Assembly (NCBI GenBank): GCA_025517565.1
Contig: JAOPKD010000008.1
Location: forward strand, 62,001 to 126,000
Reading direction: 5' to 3'
Source: Halapricum hydrolyticum
Lineage (GTDB): Archaea; Halobacteriota; Halobacteria; Halobacteriales; Haloarculaceae
Length of the DNA: 64,000 bases
Of this stretch, positions 35,316 to 44,454 are shown one piece after another. The notes under the pieces were generated by a model. That model was not told the DNA's origin and searched no databases. It saw nothing but the letters and a program-made list of their open reading frames with translations. Every line of letters starts with the position of its first letter. Positions within the stretch are counted from its first letter, which is position 1. The position numbers and the translations under genes are program-made.

Positions 35316-36610
35316 AGGTACTCCTCCATCGTGGCCTGCCCGTCGCCGTCGGCAGACTGTGCGTCCTCAGCAGTGTCTGCGTCGGGTGTGTCCTCAGCCG
35401 ATCCGACGTCAGGTGCGTCGTCGGACGATTCGGCGTCGGGTGTGTCGTCGCCGGCGTCGGATGCGTCCTCAGCGGTGCCCGCGTCGGGTTCGTCGTCGGC
35501 CGCCTCGAACGCGCCGGGGTCGGCTTCCTCGACGATCTCGGCGACGCGTTGCTGGACGCGGTCGGCGACGTTCGAATCGGCGACCTTGCTGGCCCGGACG
35601 GTCTCGTCGATGTCCCGCGCGGCCGGGCTCAGCCCCAGCTCGCGGATCCGTTCGCTGACGGCGTCGTCCGGGTCGGCGAACGAGACGGACACCTCCTGGG
35701 CCGGTTCGATTTCCCGGCGGTCGTTGACGCGGGCGACCAGCGCGCCCGCCTCCAGCGCGACCGTCTCGATCTCCGCGGGAGTGATCGGCTCGCCGTCGCC
35801 CTCGATCGTCACGATGACGACCGACTCTTCCAGTTCGTGTTGCAGGACGCGCTTGCGGACCCGATCGTACCCTTCACCGTCTTTGAGTTCGACGTCGACG
35901 AAGACGAACTCTCGGGTCGGCAGCCCGCGTCGTCGGATGTCGACCCCGTCGTCGAAGGTGACGAGATTGTAGCCGCGGTCCTCCCGCTCGGAACCGCTCG
36001 TGCGCTCGGTCGACCCGCAGTATGTCAGCCACGTGCCGTCGACCTCCGCCCGCTTTGGCGTGTGGTCGTCGCCGAGCAACATCGCGTCGAAGGCGACGGA
36101 CGACTCGGCGAGCACCGTTTCGGCGTCCCAGTCGCCATGGTCGAACGGCTGGAAGAGCCCGTGGGCGACCAGCGCCGCGTACTCGGCGTCGTGTGGCTCG
36201 AAGTCGTACGCCAGCGAGGACCGCTGGGATTTCGGGACGTAATCGAGCCCGTAGAAGGCCGTCTCGCCGATCGTCACGGGTTCGGCCCCTAGCCGGGTGG
36301 CCAGCCCGAGCGACTCGAACAGGTCCAGCCACTGGGCGTCGCGCTTGGTCTCGTGGTTACCGACGATGGCGAGAAACGGGATCGACGCGTCCTCGAGCGT
36401 TCGCAGGACGGACAGCGTTCCCATGATGTCGGCCAGTCCCGGGCGCCGGTCGTGGAACAGGTCGCCGGCGTGGACGACCGCGTCGACGTCCTCGGCGACG
36501 GCGTCCTCGACCACCTGTCGGAACGCAGATAGAAAGTCCTCTCGACGGGCGGGTTCGTGGTACTGTTGATACCCGAGGTGCGTGTCGCCCGTGTGGATCA
36601 CCCGCGTCAT
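35312..36610 (-). CDS. mre11: DNA double-strand break repair nuclease Mre11
   Basis: A 432-residue metallophosphoesterase-fold nuclease, partner of Rad50. Metal-site motifs are [26 protein letters not shown], and the later MLLGDDHTP and AHGLF regions. The last about 60 residues are a degenerate acidic repeat ([19 protein letters not shown] and similar) ending in QATMEEYL; the short end may bind partners. Start at ATG 36610; 4-base overlap with rad50 downstream. Confidence 0.95.
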   Translation of the reverse strand: MTRVIHTGDTHLGYQQYHEPARREDFLSAFRQVVEDAVAEDVDAVVHAGDLFHDRRPGLADIMGTLSVLRTLEDASIPFLAIVGNHETKRDAQWLDLFESLGLATRLGAEPVTIGETAFYGLDYVPKSQRSSLAYDFEPHDAEYAALVAHGLFQPFDHGDWDAETVLAESSVAFDAMLLGDDHTPKRAEVDGTWLTYCGSTERTSGSEREDRGYNLVTFDDGVDIRRRGLPTREFVFVDVELKDGEGYDRVRKRVLQHELEESVVIVTIEGDGEPITPAEIETVALEAGALVARVNDRREIEPAQEVSVSFADPDDAVSERIRELGLSPAARDIDETVRASKVADSNVADRVQQRVAEIVEEADPGAFEAADDEPDAGTAEDASDAGDDTPDAESSDDAPDVGSAEDTPDADTAEDAQSADGDGQATMEEYL

Positions 36611-36683
36611 CGACTGGCCGTAGGCCGTCCCGTCCTAAAGGGATTCCGAGACCAGGCTGAAAGTAAAATCGACCGCCGTATTT

Positions 36684-36950
36684 TTACTCGATCTGGAGGG
36701 AGTAGACGCGCTTGCGAGCGTCGGTAAAGGAGAACCGGGCGTCGACGACGCCGATATCTTCCAGGCGGTTCAGGGCGTACCGAACCGTCCGGCCGGGCAA
36801 CAGCGTCTCCTCGGCGAGCTGGCTCTGGGTCAACTGTCCGTTGTACTCCAGGACCTTCGCGACGAGTTTCGCACTCGGGGGGAGCTCTCGAACCGCGTCC
36901 CAGTCGTTGTCCTGTGGTGCGTCCGTGGATACCGTCTCGGTCGTGCTCAT
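36684..36950 (-). CDS. Small MarR-like winged-helix regulator (88 aa)
   Basis: An 88-residue protein with a winged helix over residues about 25-85 (SAKLVAKVLEYNGQLTQSQL, then LLPGRTVRYALNRLEDIGVV). The basic recognition helix and the wing ending YSLQIE fit small haloarchaeal MarR-like regulators. Start at 36950; an in-frame ATG at 36974 would add 8 residues. An AT-rich promoter (AATAATATTTTCTC on plus, about 36979-36992) lies between it and the PAN gene. It is divergent from PAN and may control it, which is inference. Confidence 0.82.
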   Translation of the reverse strand: MSTTETVSTDAPQDNDWDAVRELPPSAKLVAKVLEYNGQLTQSQLAEETLLPGRTVRYALNRLEDIGVVDARFSFTDARKRVYSLQIE

Positions 36951-37098
36951 CGTACTCCGAACGAGTGGATACAAGGTAATAATATTTTCTCTTCTAAAAT
37001 ATGCGCATCACTCATTCACCGATAGTCCTGATCGGCGGCGTGGCATCGCTTGACACCACCCGAAACCTCTTATGAACACATCCACTACCCAGGGGGTA
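36951..37098. promoter_or_regulatory. Divergent promoter region between a MarR-like gene and PAN
   Basis: This 148-bp region has an AT-rich core (about 36979-37001, GGTAATAATATTTTC then TTCTAAAATATGCG) that stands out in the GC-rich chromosome. It probably contains TATA elements for the regulator and, further right, for the proteasome-activating nucleotidase. Confidence 0.45.
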
Positions 37099-38313
37099 AT
37101 GACGGACACCGTCGACGACGTTAGTCTCCCGTACGACGACGACGCCTCCCAGCAGGAGAAAATCGAGGCCCTGCAGGAGCGTCTCGAAGTGCTGGAGGCC
37201 CAAAACGAGGAGATGCGGGACAAGTTGCTCGATGCCAACGCCGAGAACAACAAATACCAGCAGAAGCTCGAACGACTCACCCACGAGAACAAGAAACTCA
37301 AGCAGTCGCCGCTGTTCATCGCTACCGTTCAGGAGATGACCGACGAGGGCGTCATCATCAAACAGCACGGCAACAACCAGGAAGCGCTGACCGAGGTCAC
37401 AGAGGAGATGCGGGAAGACCTCGAGCCGGACGCCCGGGTCGCGGTCAACAACTCCCTGTCGATCGTCAAGTCCCTGGACGACGAGACCGACGTCCGTGCT
37501 CGCGTGATGGAAGTCGACCAGAGCCCGGACGTCGGCTACGAGGACATCGGCGGTATCCAGGAGCAGATCGAGGAGGTCCGCGAGACCGTCGAGATGCCGC
37601 TGAAGAACCCCGGCATGTTCGAGGATGTCGGGATCGACCCGCCCAGCGGTGTCCTCCTGTACGGTCCGCCCGGCACGGGCAAGACGATGATGGCCAAGGC
37701 CGTCGCAAACCAGACTGACGCCACGTTCATCAAGATGGCCGGCTCGGAGCTGGTCCACAAGTTCATCGGCGAGGGCGCGAAACTCGTCCGGGACCTGTTC
37801 GAACTGGCCCGCCAGCACGAACCCGCCGTCATCTTCATCGACGAGATCGACGCGATCGCGAGCAAGCGGACCGAATCGAAGACCTCCGGCGACGCGGAGG
37901 TCCAGCGGACGATGATGCAACTCCTCTCGGAGATGGACGGTTTCGAGGACCGTGGTGAGATCCGGATCATCGCCGCCACCAACCGCTTCGACATGCTCGA
38001 CCGGGCGATCCTCCGGCCCGGCCGCTTCGACCGCCTCATTGAGGTGCCAAAGCCCGACGCGGAGGGTCGCGAACAGATCTACCGGATCCACACCCGCGAG
38101 ATGAACCTCGCCGAGACCGTGGACTTCGAGTCGCTGGCCGAGGAGACCGGCGCGGCCTCCGGGGCGGACATCAAGGCGATCTGTACCGAAGCCGGGATGT
38201 TCGCGATCCGCGACGACCGCTTGGAGATCGTCGAACAGGACTTCTACGACGCCTGGGAGAAGATTCAGCAGGAAGCCGATGACGACGAAGACGTCTCGCG
38301 GACGTTCCACTAG
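37099..38313 (+). CDS. pan: Proteasome-activating nucleotidase (PanA-type)
   Basis: A 404-residue AAA ATPase that unfolds proteins for the 20S proteasome. It has an N-terminal coiled coil (about 15-75), an OB domain, Walker A YGPPGTGKT (about 188-196), Walker B VIFIDEIDAI, the second region of homology and the arginine fingers. The N-terminus MTDTVDDVSLPYDDD matches haloarchaeal PanA. The C-terminus ends RTFH, where an HbYX motif (hydrophobic-Tyr-X) normally docks the proteasome; Phe replaces Tyr here. ATG at 37099 is chosen over 37072 by family N-terminus. Confidence 0.93.
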   Translation: MTDTVDDVSLPYDDDASQQEKIEALQERLEVLEAQNEEMRDKLLDANAENNKYQQKLERLTHENKKLKQSPLFIATVQEMTDEGVIIKQHGNNQEALTEVTEEMREDLEPDARVAVNNSLSIVKSLDDETDVRARVMEVDQSPDVGYEDIGGIQEQIEEVRETVEMPLKNPGMFEDVGIDPPSGVLLYGPPGTGKTMMAKAVANQTDATFIKMAGSELVHKFIGEGAKLVRDLFELARQHEPAVIFIDEIDAIASKRTESKTSGDAEVQRTMMQLLSEMDGFEDRGEIRIIAATNRFDMLDRAILRPGRFDRLIEVPKPDAEGREQIYRIHTREMNLAETVDFESLAEETGAASGADIKAICTEAGMFAIRDDRLEIVEQDFYDAWEKIQQEADDDEDVSRTFH

Positions 38314-38406
38314 ATTCTTTCGCGTCTCTGTTTTCGTTGCGCCGGTCTGGTGTTGTGTTCCACCTGCAGTGGTCACGCGTTGTCTTCCACGGCTGCGACG
38401 AAGTAG

Positions 38407-38778
38407 TCACGCGCCGTGCTCTACGGCTGCAGCGATCACGTCGACCGCGGGCTTGACGGCCGCACCGCTTTCGACCTGCAGCACGGCCATGTCGTCTTCA
38501 CGCCGGGCGGGAACGCCGGCGTTCCCGGCAGTCTCGATCACTGCGTCTGTACCGACCGAGACGGTCACCCGGACGTAGTCCGGGAAGAGCGAGGCGGTTC
38601 CGACGTCAACCTCGTCGACCGCGATCCCGTATGCCGGGGTGCCGTCCTCGCTCGGCGTCGCGTCGCGGTCGGCGTCGATCACCTCGACGCGTGCCAGTGG
38701 CCCGGTCTCGCGGGCCGACAGTTCCGACGCGAGCAGTTGCGCGATTCGCTTGCCGTCCGTGATGCGCTCTTCGACCAT
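38407..38778 (-). CDS. Haloarchaeal protein of unknown function (123 aa), partner of DUF2240 gene
   Basis: A 123-residue soluble alpha/beta protein without recognisable motif. Its ATG at 38778 shares the A of the stop codon of the DUF2240 gene (TGATG), so the two are coupled. A GTG one codon earlier is possible. The gene probably works with the DUF2240 protein; its role is unknown. Confidence 0.72.
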   Translation of the reverse strand: MVEERITDGKRIAQLLASELSARETGPLARVEVIDADRDATPSEDGTPAYGIAVDEVDVGTASLFPDYVRVTVSVGTDAVIETAGNAGVPARREDDMAVLQVESGAAVKPAVDVIAAAVEHGA

Positions 38779-39218
38779 CACAGATCCCCCCGCACCCGCT
38801 CGACGTGGTCGTCGACGGACAGGCCCTGTCGGCGAGCGTAGACGACTGCGGCCGTCTCGAGAGTTACGCCGAGGTCGCTCTGCAGCCCGTTGATCGCCGC
38901 GACCGCTTCCCGCTTGTCGGCTCCGGCTTCGACGACCGCGTCGAGGATCCGCTCGAAGGTCGTCCGCTGCTGGAGAATCGATTCTTCGGGCGTGAACCCC
39001 TCGGGGATGGTCACCGTGCCGACGTCGAACGTCGCGACCAGCTCGTCGTCGTCGGGCTCGAGGAGCCCTTCGCTCGCCGCGACGTCGATCAATCGCTTGG
39101 CCTGATCGGGCGAGAACCAGTCCCGATCCAGCGACAGCGCGACGACGAAATCGCTACGGCCGAGCCGATCGGTGCCCGCCTGGACGAACGGTGCGCCGAC
39201 AGCTGTCCGAAGACTCAT
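38778..39218 (-). CDS. DUF2240 family protein
   Basis: A 146-residue archaeal protein. The pattern ALSLDRDWFSPDQAKRLIDV and the later FTPEESILQQRTTFERILD match the archaeal DUF2240 family as I know it, with probable winged-helix content in the first half. Function is unknown. ATG at 39218, with a GTG one codon upstream. It is coupled to the downstream 123-residue gene and divergent from S8e. Confidence 0.78.
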   Translation of the reverse strand: MSLRTAVGAPFVQAGTDRLGRSDFVVALSLDRDWFSPDQAKRLIDVAASEGLLEPDDDELVATFDVGTVTIPEGFTPEESILQQRTTFERILDAVVEAGADKREAVAAINGLQSDLGVTLETAAVVYARRQGLSVDDHVERVRGDL

Positions 39219-39304
39219 CACGCGTTGGTGGTGGCCCCGTGGTGTAAATACTACCGTTTCTGCGAGTCGAGAGGTTCAAGTATCCGCTGGTGTTTCTCTC
39301 AGGT

Positions 39305-39676
39305 ATGAAATTCCAGGGCCGTTCGACACGCAAGCGAACCGGTGGCCGCCGTCGCCACTCCCGAAACAAGCGCAAGTACGAACTCGGCGACGAACCGACC
39401 GAAACCGAACTCGACGACCCGTCGCTGAAGACGATCGACGCCCGCGGGAACACGACGAAGGTCCGGGCGCTCAGCACGAACGTCGCCAGCGTCGCCGACG
39501 GCGATACGGTCGTCGAGGCGGAGATCGAAAACGTCGTCGAGAACCCCGCGAACCTGAACTACATCCGTCGAAACATCATCACGAAAGGCGCTGTCATCGA
39601 GACCAGCGAAGGCGAGGCACGCGTCACGTCTCGCCCCGGACAGGACGGACAGGTCAACGCTGTTCTAATCGAGTAG
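39305..39676 (+). CDS. rps8e: 30S ribosomal protein S8e
   Basis: A 123-residue archaeal/eukaryotic-type ribosomal protein. The basic N-terminus MKFQGRSTRKRTGGRRR followed by KRKYELG and the later LNYIRRNIITKGAVIET are diagnostic of S8e. The ATG at 39305 gives the exact usual start. It is transcribed alone here, divergent from the DUF2240 pair. Confidence 0.97.
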   Translation: MKFQGRSTRKRTGGRRRHSRNKRKYELGDEPTETELDDPSLKTIDARGNTTKVRALSTNVASVADGDTVVEAEIENVVENPANLNYIRRNIITKGAVIETSEGEARVTSRPGQDGQVNAVLIE

Positions 39677-39700
39677 TCGGCGCGAATTCCGCCGTCTCGC

Positions 39701-40087
39701 TCACGAGTCGATCTCGTCGGCGTACGCCTCGGCAGTGAGCAGCGACGCGAGTTCGTCGGGATCGGCCAGTTCGACCTCGACGAGCCAGCCGTCGCCGTAC
39801 GGGTCTTCGTTGATCAACTCGGGCTGATCGAACAGGGCTTCGTTGACTGCCGTGACCTCGCCGGCGACCGGGGCGTAGACGTCCGAGACGGCTTTGATAC
39901 TCTCGACGACGGCGAAGTCGTCGCCGGCGTCGATCTCCTCGCCCTCGTCGGGCAGTTCGACGAAGACGACGTCGCCCAGTTCGTCCTGTGCGACATCGGA
40001 AATGCCGATTCGTGCGGTGCCGTCGGTCGTGCGGACCCATTCGTGGGAGTCGAGGTATCGCAACTCCTCCGGGATATCGAAGCTCAT
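39701..40087 (-). CDS. gcvH: Glycine cleavage system H protein
   Basis: A 128-residue lipoyl carrier of the glycine cleavage complex. The lipoylated lysine is K65 in [10 protein letters not shown]; the rest of the family frame is visible from [15 protein letters not shown] to the acidic C-terminus. It overlaps gcvT by 4 bases. The P-protein genes that often follow are not adjacent: the next gene on this side is S8e in the opposite orientation. Confidence 0.95.
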   Translation of the reverse strand: MSFDIPEELRYLDSHEWVRTTDGTARIGISDVAQDELGDVVFVELPDEGEEIDAGDDFAVVESIKAVSDVYAPVAGEVTAVNEALFDQPELINEDPYGDGWLVEVELADPDELASLLTAEAYADEIDS

Positions 40088-41163
40088 CTATCGATGAATG
40101 GCGTGGTCCTGATACGTGCCTTCTTCGGTTCGTCCCTGACGACGACGCGAACGACGGTGTCCGGATCCGCGTGTGCAACGTCGACGTAGGCCAGCCCGAT
40201 CGGCTCACCGAGCGTCGGACTCATCGTCCCACTCGTGACGTGTCCGATCTCCTTGCCGCCGGGCGTCGTGACGGGCTGTCCGTGTCGCGGGACGCCCCGG
40301 TCGATCAGCTGTACGCCCCGGAGTTTCGATTCGGGGCCTTCTGCGGCGACTCCCTCAAGCGCGTCGCGACCGACGAACTCCGTGTCGAGTTTGACGGCGA
40401 AGCCGATCCCCGCCTCGTAGGGCGTTCGCGGCTCCGTCTCGGGGTCGAAGTCCTGTCCGGAGAGGAGATAGCCCATCTCCAGGCGCAGCGTGTCTCGGGC
40501 ACCGAGCCCGCAGGGCTGTACGTCGAAGGCGTCCCAGACGGTCGTCGCAGCCGCCTCCGGAACCAGGATCTCGAAGCCGTCCTCGCCGGTGTATCCCGTG
40601 GCCGCAACCAGACAGTCCGCGCCGGCGACATCGGCGCGTTCGATCTCGAACCGGTCGAGCGTGTATCGCGCGTCAGTCACCTCCTCGAAGCGCTCTGGCG
40701 CGTCCGGTCCCTGGGCCGCGATCATCGCCCAGTCGGTCGTCGCGTTGGTGATTTCGGCGTCGAGATCGAATTCGGAGCGAATCCACCGGCACCGCTCGGC
40801 CATCGCCTCGTCGTTGCCGGCGTTGGGCACGAACAGGTACGTCTCGCCGTCGGGCAGGCGATAGACGACCGTGTCCTCGAGCATGATCCCCTCTTCGTCG
40901 GTGATCGCGGCGTACTGTGCCTCCCCGGGATCGAGTGCGGTCACGTCGCTGGTCGTGAGCCGCTGCAAGAGTCGTTCCGCGTCGGAGCCGGTGACCTCGA
41001 TCTGGCCCATGTGCGAGACGTCGAACTTGCCGACTGACTCGCGGACGCGCTCGTGTTCGGACCGGATCGAATCGAACTCGACCGGCATCTCCCACCCGCC
41101 GAAGTCGGTGAAACTGGCGTCCCGGTCCGCGTGGCGCTGGTAGAGTGGCGTCTGACGACCCAT
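40084..41163 (-). CDS. gcvT: Aminomethyltransferase (glycine cleavage T protein)
   Basis: A 359-residue folate-dependent aminomethyltransferase releasing ammonia from the H-protein-bound aminomethyl group. Motifs include [13 protein letters not shown] near the start, the folate-binding [13 protein letters not shown], and the C-terminal GVPRHGQPV and [14 protein letters not shown]. Its end overlaps gcvH, forming a gcvT-gcvH operon. Length and motifs are normal. Confidence 0.95.
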   Translation of the reverse strand: MGRQTPLYQRHADRDASFTDFGGWEMPVEFDSIRSEHERVRESVGKFDVSHMGQIEVTGSDAERLLQRLTTSDVTALDPGEAQYAAITDEEGIMLEDTVVYRLPDGETYLFVPNAGNDEAMAERCRWIRSEFDLDAEITNATTDWAMIAAQGPDAPERFEEVTDARYTLDRFEIERADVAGADCLVAATGYTGEDGFEILVPEAAATTVWDAFDVQPCGLGARDTLRLEMGYLLSGQDFDPETEPRTPYEAGIGFAVKLDTEFVGRDALEGVAAEGPESKLRGVQLIDRGVPRHGQPVTTPGGKEIGHVTSGTMSPTLGEPIGLAYVDVAHADPDTVVRVVVRDEPKKARIRTTPFIDR

Positions 41164-41253
41164 ACCGTCAGCGGCGGCGGGGACAGAGGTAACTCTTTGG
41201 ACCAGGGACGGAACTAACTCGCCGGACCTGGAAGCGGGAGGCAGTCGTCGGGA

Positions 41254-43215
41254 CTACTGCCCTTCGAACTCGGGATCGCGGTCCTGCTGGAAGGCGGCCA
41301 GCCCCTCCCAGACGTCGTCAGTGGTGAACAGGTGCCCGAATGCAGCGGCCTCGACCTCCAGGCCGGCGCCGGTGTCGTCGCGACCCGCGTGCATCGCGCG
41401 CTTGGTGAACTTCTGGGCGATCGGCGGGCCGGCGGCCAGTTCCCGGGCCAGTTCCCGGGCCCGCTCCTCGAAGGACTCGTTTTCGACGACCTCGTTGACG
41501 AATCCGTAGTCGGCCATCGTCTCGGCGTCGTAGTCGTTGCGCGCGGTGAAGATGATCTCCTTGGCGCGCCCTTCGCCGACGATCGCGCTGAGTCGCTGGG
41601 TGCCGCCCCAGCCCGGCAGGAGGCCCAGGTTGTGTTCGGGCTGGCCGAACTGCGCGCGCTCGCTGGCGACCCGCAGATCCGCGCCCGTGGCCAGTTCCAT
41701 CCCGCCGCCGAGACAGTAGCCGTCGATCGCCGCGACGACCGGCTTGGGACACTCCTCGAACGCGCCGGTGACCTGCTGGCCGTACCGGGAGATCTCGGTT
41801 GCTTCCAGCCCGCTGCCCGGTGCGGCCGAGGCGGCGTCGAATCCCGCCGAGAACGCCCGGTCGCCCGCACCGGAGACCAGCAACGAGCGAACGTCGTCGT
41901 CTTCCTCGAGAGCCTCGACCGCGTGTTCGATCTCCTCGAGCATCTGGACGGTGATCGAGTTCATCCGGTGGGGTCGGTCGATCTCGATGTGGCCGACGCG
42001 TCCGTCGATCTCGACGCTGATCTGCTCGTAGGCACGACCGCTCGCCTCGCCTTCGTCGTCCGCGTAGAAGCCGCCGTTGTCAGCGATCTCGCGGAGCCCG
42101 TCGCTGACTTCGTAGCGCGGGTGTCCCGTTTCGGCGTGTCGTCCTTCCAGCGTCTCGACGAGCGTCTCGACGCCAGCCGCGTCGGCCAGCTTGCCCGGGC
42201 CGTCCGGGAACCCGGCCCCGAGCATCATCGCCTCGTCGATGTCCTCGATCGGTGCGACGCTGTCCTCGATCAACTTGGCTGTTTCGTTGGCCAGCACCGC
42301 GAGCAGTCGGCGTTCGATTGCTCCCTCGCCCGCGTCGGCCGGGATTTCGACGCCTTCGTCGTGGTCGTACCACCCTTCGCCGGTCTTCTCGCCGAATTTC
42401 CCTTCGTCGATTTTCTCCGTGAGCAACGGACACGGTTCGTATGCCTCCCCCAGCTCGGAGTTGAGGTACTCCAGCACGTGATGTGCGACGTCGTTGCCGA
42501 CCCGGTCGGCGAGTTCGAACGGTCCCATCGGGATGCCGATGTCGTACTTGCCCGTGCTGTCGACGGTCCTGATGTCGGCACCGCCCTCGTTGACGGCCCA
42601 GCACGCCTCGTTCAAAAGCGGCGTGAGGATCCGGTTGACGACGAAACCGGGACTGTCCTTCCGCACCCTGATCGACGTTTTGTCGAACGATTCCGCCAGG
42701 GCTTCGACCGTCTCCAGCGTCTCCTCGCTGGTGTGTTTGCCGGTGATGACCTCGACCAGTTGCATCCGCACGGGCGGGTTGAAAAAGTGCATCCCACAGA
42801 ACTGCTCGGGTCGATCTGTCATCTCCGAGAGGTCAGTGATCGAGAGGCTGGACGTGTTCGTCGCGAAGATCGCCCGGTCCGGGGCGTACTCCTCGAGTGA
42901 TCCGTAGACCTCGGTCTTGATGTCCATGACTTCCGGGACGGCCTCGATGACGACGTCGGCGTCCCCGACGGCCGCCTCCAGGTCGACCAGCGGCGTGATC
43001 CGATCCAATACTACCTCGGGATCCTCATCGAGTCGGTCTTTCTCTGCCAGCTTCTCTACTGACCACTCGATGTTCTCGTAGCCGTCCTGCACGAGGTCCT
43101 CATCGATGTCACGCAACGCGACCTCGTAGCCTGCAAGCGCTGCGACCTCGGCGATCCCATGGCCCATGCTTCCGGCGCCGAGCACCGCGACCCTCGTGAT
43201 GTCGTCGACGTTCAT
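41254..43215 (-). CDS. 3-hydroxyacyl-CoA dehydrogenase / enoyl-CoA hydratase fusion
   Basis: A 653-residue bifunctional beta-oxidation enzyme. Residues 1-about 390 are the NAD-binding dehydrogenase (VAVLGAGSMGHGIAEV, NTSSLSITDL, GMHFFNPP and FVVNRIL). The last about 250 residues are a crotonase-fold hydratase (GLLPGWGGTQRL, and the CoA oxyanion region GYCLGGGMELATGADL). Order and length match the haloarchaeal and bacterial hydroxyacyl-CoA dehydrogenase-hydratase fusion. The ATG at 43215 follows an AT-rich promoter, which now lies next to the IS insertion. Confidence 0.93.
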   Translation of the reverse strand: MNVDDITRVAVLGAGSMGHGIAEVAALAGYEVALRDIDEDLVQDGYENIEWSVEKLAEKDRLDEDPEVVLDRITPLVDLEAAVGDADVVIEAVPEVMDIKTEVYGSLEEYAPDRAIFATNTSSLSITDLSEMTDRPEQFCGMHFFNPPVRMQLVEVITGKHTSEETLETVEALAESFDKTSIRVRKDSPGFVVNRILTPLLNEACWAVNEGGADIRTVDSTGKYDIGIPMGPFELADRVGNDVAHHVLEYLNSELGEAYEPCPLLTEKIDEGKFGEKTGEGWYDHDEGVEIPADAGEGAIERRLLAVLANETAKLIEDSVAPIEDIDEAMMLGAGFPDGPGKLADAAGVETLVETLEGRHAETGHPRYEVSDGLREIADNGGFYADDEGEASGRAYEQISVEIDGRVGHIEIDRPHRMNSITVQMLEEIEHAVEALEEDDDVRSLLVSGAGDRAFSAGFDAASAAPGSGLEATEISRYGQQVTGAFEECPKPVVAAIDGYCLGGGMELATGADLRVASERAQFGQPEHNLGLLPGWGGTQRLSAIVGEGRAKEIIFTARNDYDAETMADYGFVNEVVENESFEERARELARELAAGPPIAQKFTKRAMHAGRDDTGAGLEVEAAAFGHLFTTDDVWEGLAAFQQDRDPEFEGQ

Positions 43216-43285
43216 AACGTGCGTCCCCTGTCGTGGCACACGAATGAAGGTTTCCTTCCCGGAAAATCATTAATTATAGATAGCG

Positions 43286-43294
43286 GACTACTCC
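43286..43294. repeat. Target-site duplication, left copy (GACTACTCC)
   Basis: The sequence is repeated at 43986-43994 on the other side of the IS6-like element. IS6 elements usually make 8-bp duplications; the ninth base could be chance. Confidence 0.75.
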
Positions 43295-43985
43295 GGTCGC
43301 GTTAACTTTGGCGTGAGTTGTGATAGACAGCGAAGGCTTCGAGCCACTCTTCAGCTGTCTCTAGCTCGACATGGCTGAAACTATTTGCAAACGATGATGT
43401 TCTCCGTTCTACCTCCCAGAAGACACGTTCGATAGCATTCCGATTTCCATGTGACAATATCTGAAATCGGTAGCCATCTTCGGCCAGTACTGGACCGAGA
43501 TAATTGGCGTCGTCAACGAGAAACAGCACGTTGTCGAGCTGATAGCGACGATGTAGCTCATCCAGAAACCACCGCGTTGTCTGTTTTGTTGCTGTCGGAA
43601 ACAGACTGACGTGGAGGATTTCGTTCGTCTGGGGATCGACAGCGCCGTACAGCCAAAACTCTTGACCGTGCAGGCGGATCATCTTCTCGTCGACCGCAAG
43701 TTGATCCGCAGTGACCGTCGAGATTGGCTGTAGATTGGCTTTATGAACCCACTCGTGGATTGCCACATGACTCCGTTGGACTCCCAACTTTTCGAGAAAC
43801 TGACTGGCATCCCGTAATGACATACCTGCCAAGTGACACCGGATGCCCACTTGAATCGCCCACTCGGGAGTCCGATCTCGCTCCACAAACGACAAGTCTA
43901 TCCACGCGATACTCTCGCTGAGGCGGTCGATTTCTGCCATAGACACTCAGAACTCGTCCGCCTCATCCTCTAACTTAACGCGACC
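43295..43985. mobile_element. IS6-family insertion sequence (about 691 bp)
   Basis: Terminal inverted repeats start GGTCGCGTTAA on both ends (left 43295-43309; right read on the minus strand). They match in 13 of 15 positions. The element contains one transposase gene filling almost its whole length and is flanked by direct repeats of GACTACTCC. The complete ends and duplication point to a single recent insertion between two divergent genes. Confidence 0.85.
43302..43940 (-). CDS. IS6-family transposase
   Basis: A 212-residue DDE transposase of the short haloarchaeal IS6 type. The DDE acids are probably in ADQLAVDEKMIR, the VDDANYLGPV stretch, and NAIERVFWEVERRT. The N-terminus holds a helix-turn-helix (SLRDASQFLEKLGVQRSHVAIH). 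It looks intact and could be active. Start at 43940 (second in-frame ATG) gives the usual N-terminus MAEIDRL. Confidence 0.88.
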   Translation of the reverse strand: MAEIDRLSESIAWIDLSFVERDRTPEWAIQVGIRCHLAGMSLRDASQFLEKLGVQRSHVAIHEWVHKANLQPISTVTADQLAVDEKMIRLHGQEFWLYGAVDPQTNEILHVSLFPTATKQTTRWFLDELHRRYQLDNVLFLVDDANYLGPVLAEDGYRFQILSHGNRNAIERVFWEVERRTSSFANSFSHVELETAEEWLEAFAVYHNSRQS

Positions 43986-43994
43986 GACTACTCC
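43986..43994. repeat. Target-site duplication, right copy (GACTACTCC)
   Basis: Direct copy of 43286-43294, bordering the right end of the IS6-like element. Confidence 0.75.
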
Positions 43995-44035
43995 CGTGGC
44001 AACATATATCACGATAGCTTCAGAACATCCCGTTC

Positions 44036-44338
44036 ATGGCCTCGGTGCGCCGATCGTATCTCCGTAGCGTGGGAACACTCGCTAGCGCGATGATAGCGGG
44101 GGCGTTCGGTGGCTGTAGCACCAGCGGGCTCCGTCCTCGGTCGGTCCCGACAGTGCGTGTCGGATCCAAGCCCTTCGCCGAGCAGCGCATCCTGGGGTAT
44201 CTGGCGTACGAGCGCCTCCAGCGCATCGAGGGGATCGAAGTCGTCGACGAGATCGAGTTCCGTCGCCCGGTCGAAAGTGGTTCTTCCACCCACCGGCTAC
44301 GATACTCCCCCTCAGTTCCGGGTCGATCGCACCGGTAA
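44036..44338 (+). pseudogene. Truncated glycine betaine/osmoprotectant-binding lipoprotein (OpuC/ProX-like)
   Basis: The first about 78 residues look like the start of an osmoprotectant ABC-transporter binding protein: an N-terminal signal with lipobox GAFGGC, then TVRVGSKPFAEQRILGYLAYERL. That is the first strand and helix of the substrate-binding fold (homologues read VGSKxFTEQ). After EIEFRR the sequence turns non-homologous and stops at 44338, with no downstream continuation in any frame before the next gene. About three quarters of the gene is missing. No cognate permease or ATPase is adjacent. It is probably a relic of deletion. Confidence 0.72.
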
Positions 44339-44454
44339 ATCGTTACGCAGCCCCTATCGTGATAGAGTCGCAAACATTTCCAAATCCTTATGTGCCAGGT
44401 TCATCCAGGTACGACGTAGCACGGGGATACGGGACGCACCCGTCGAGAGCAAAC

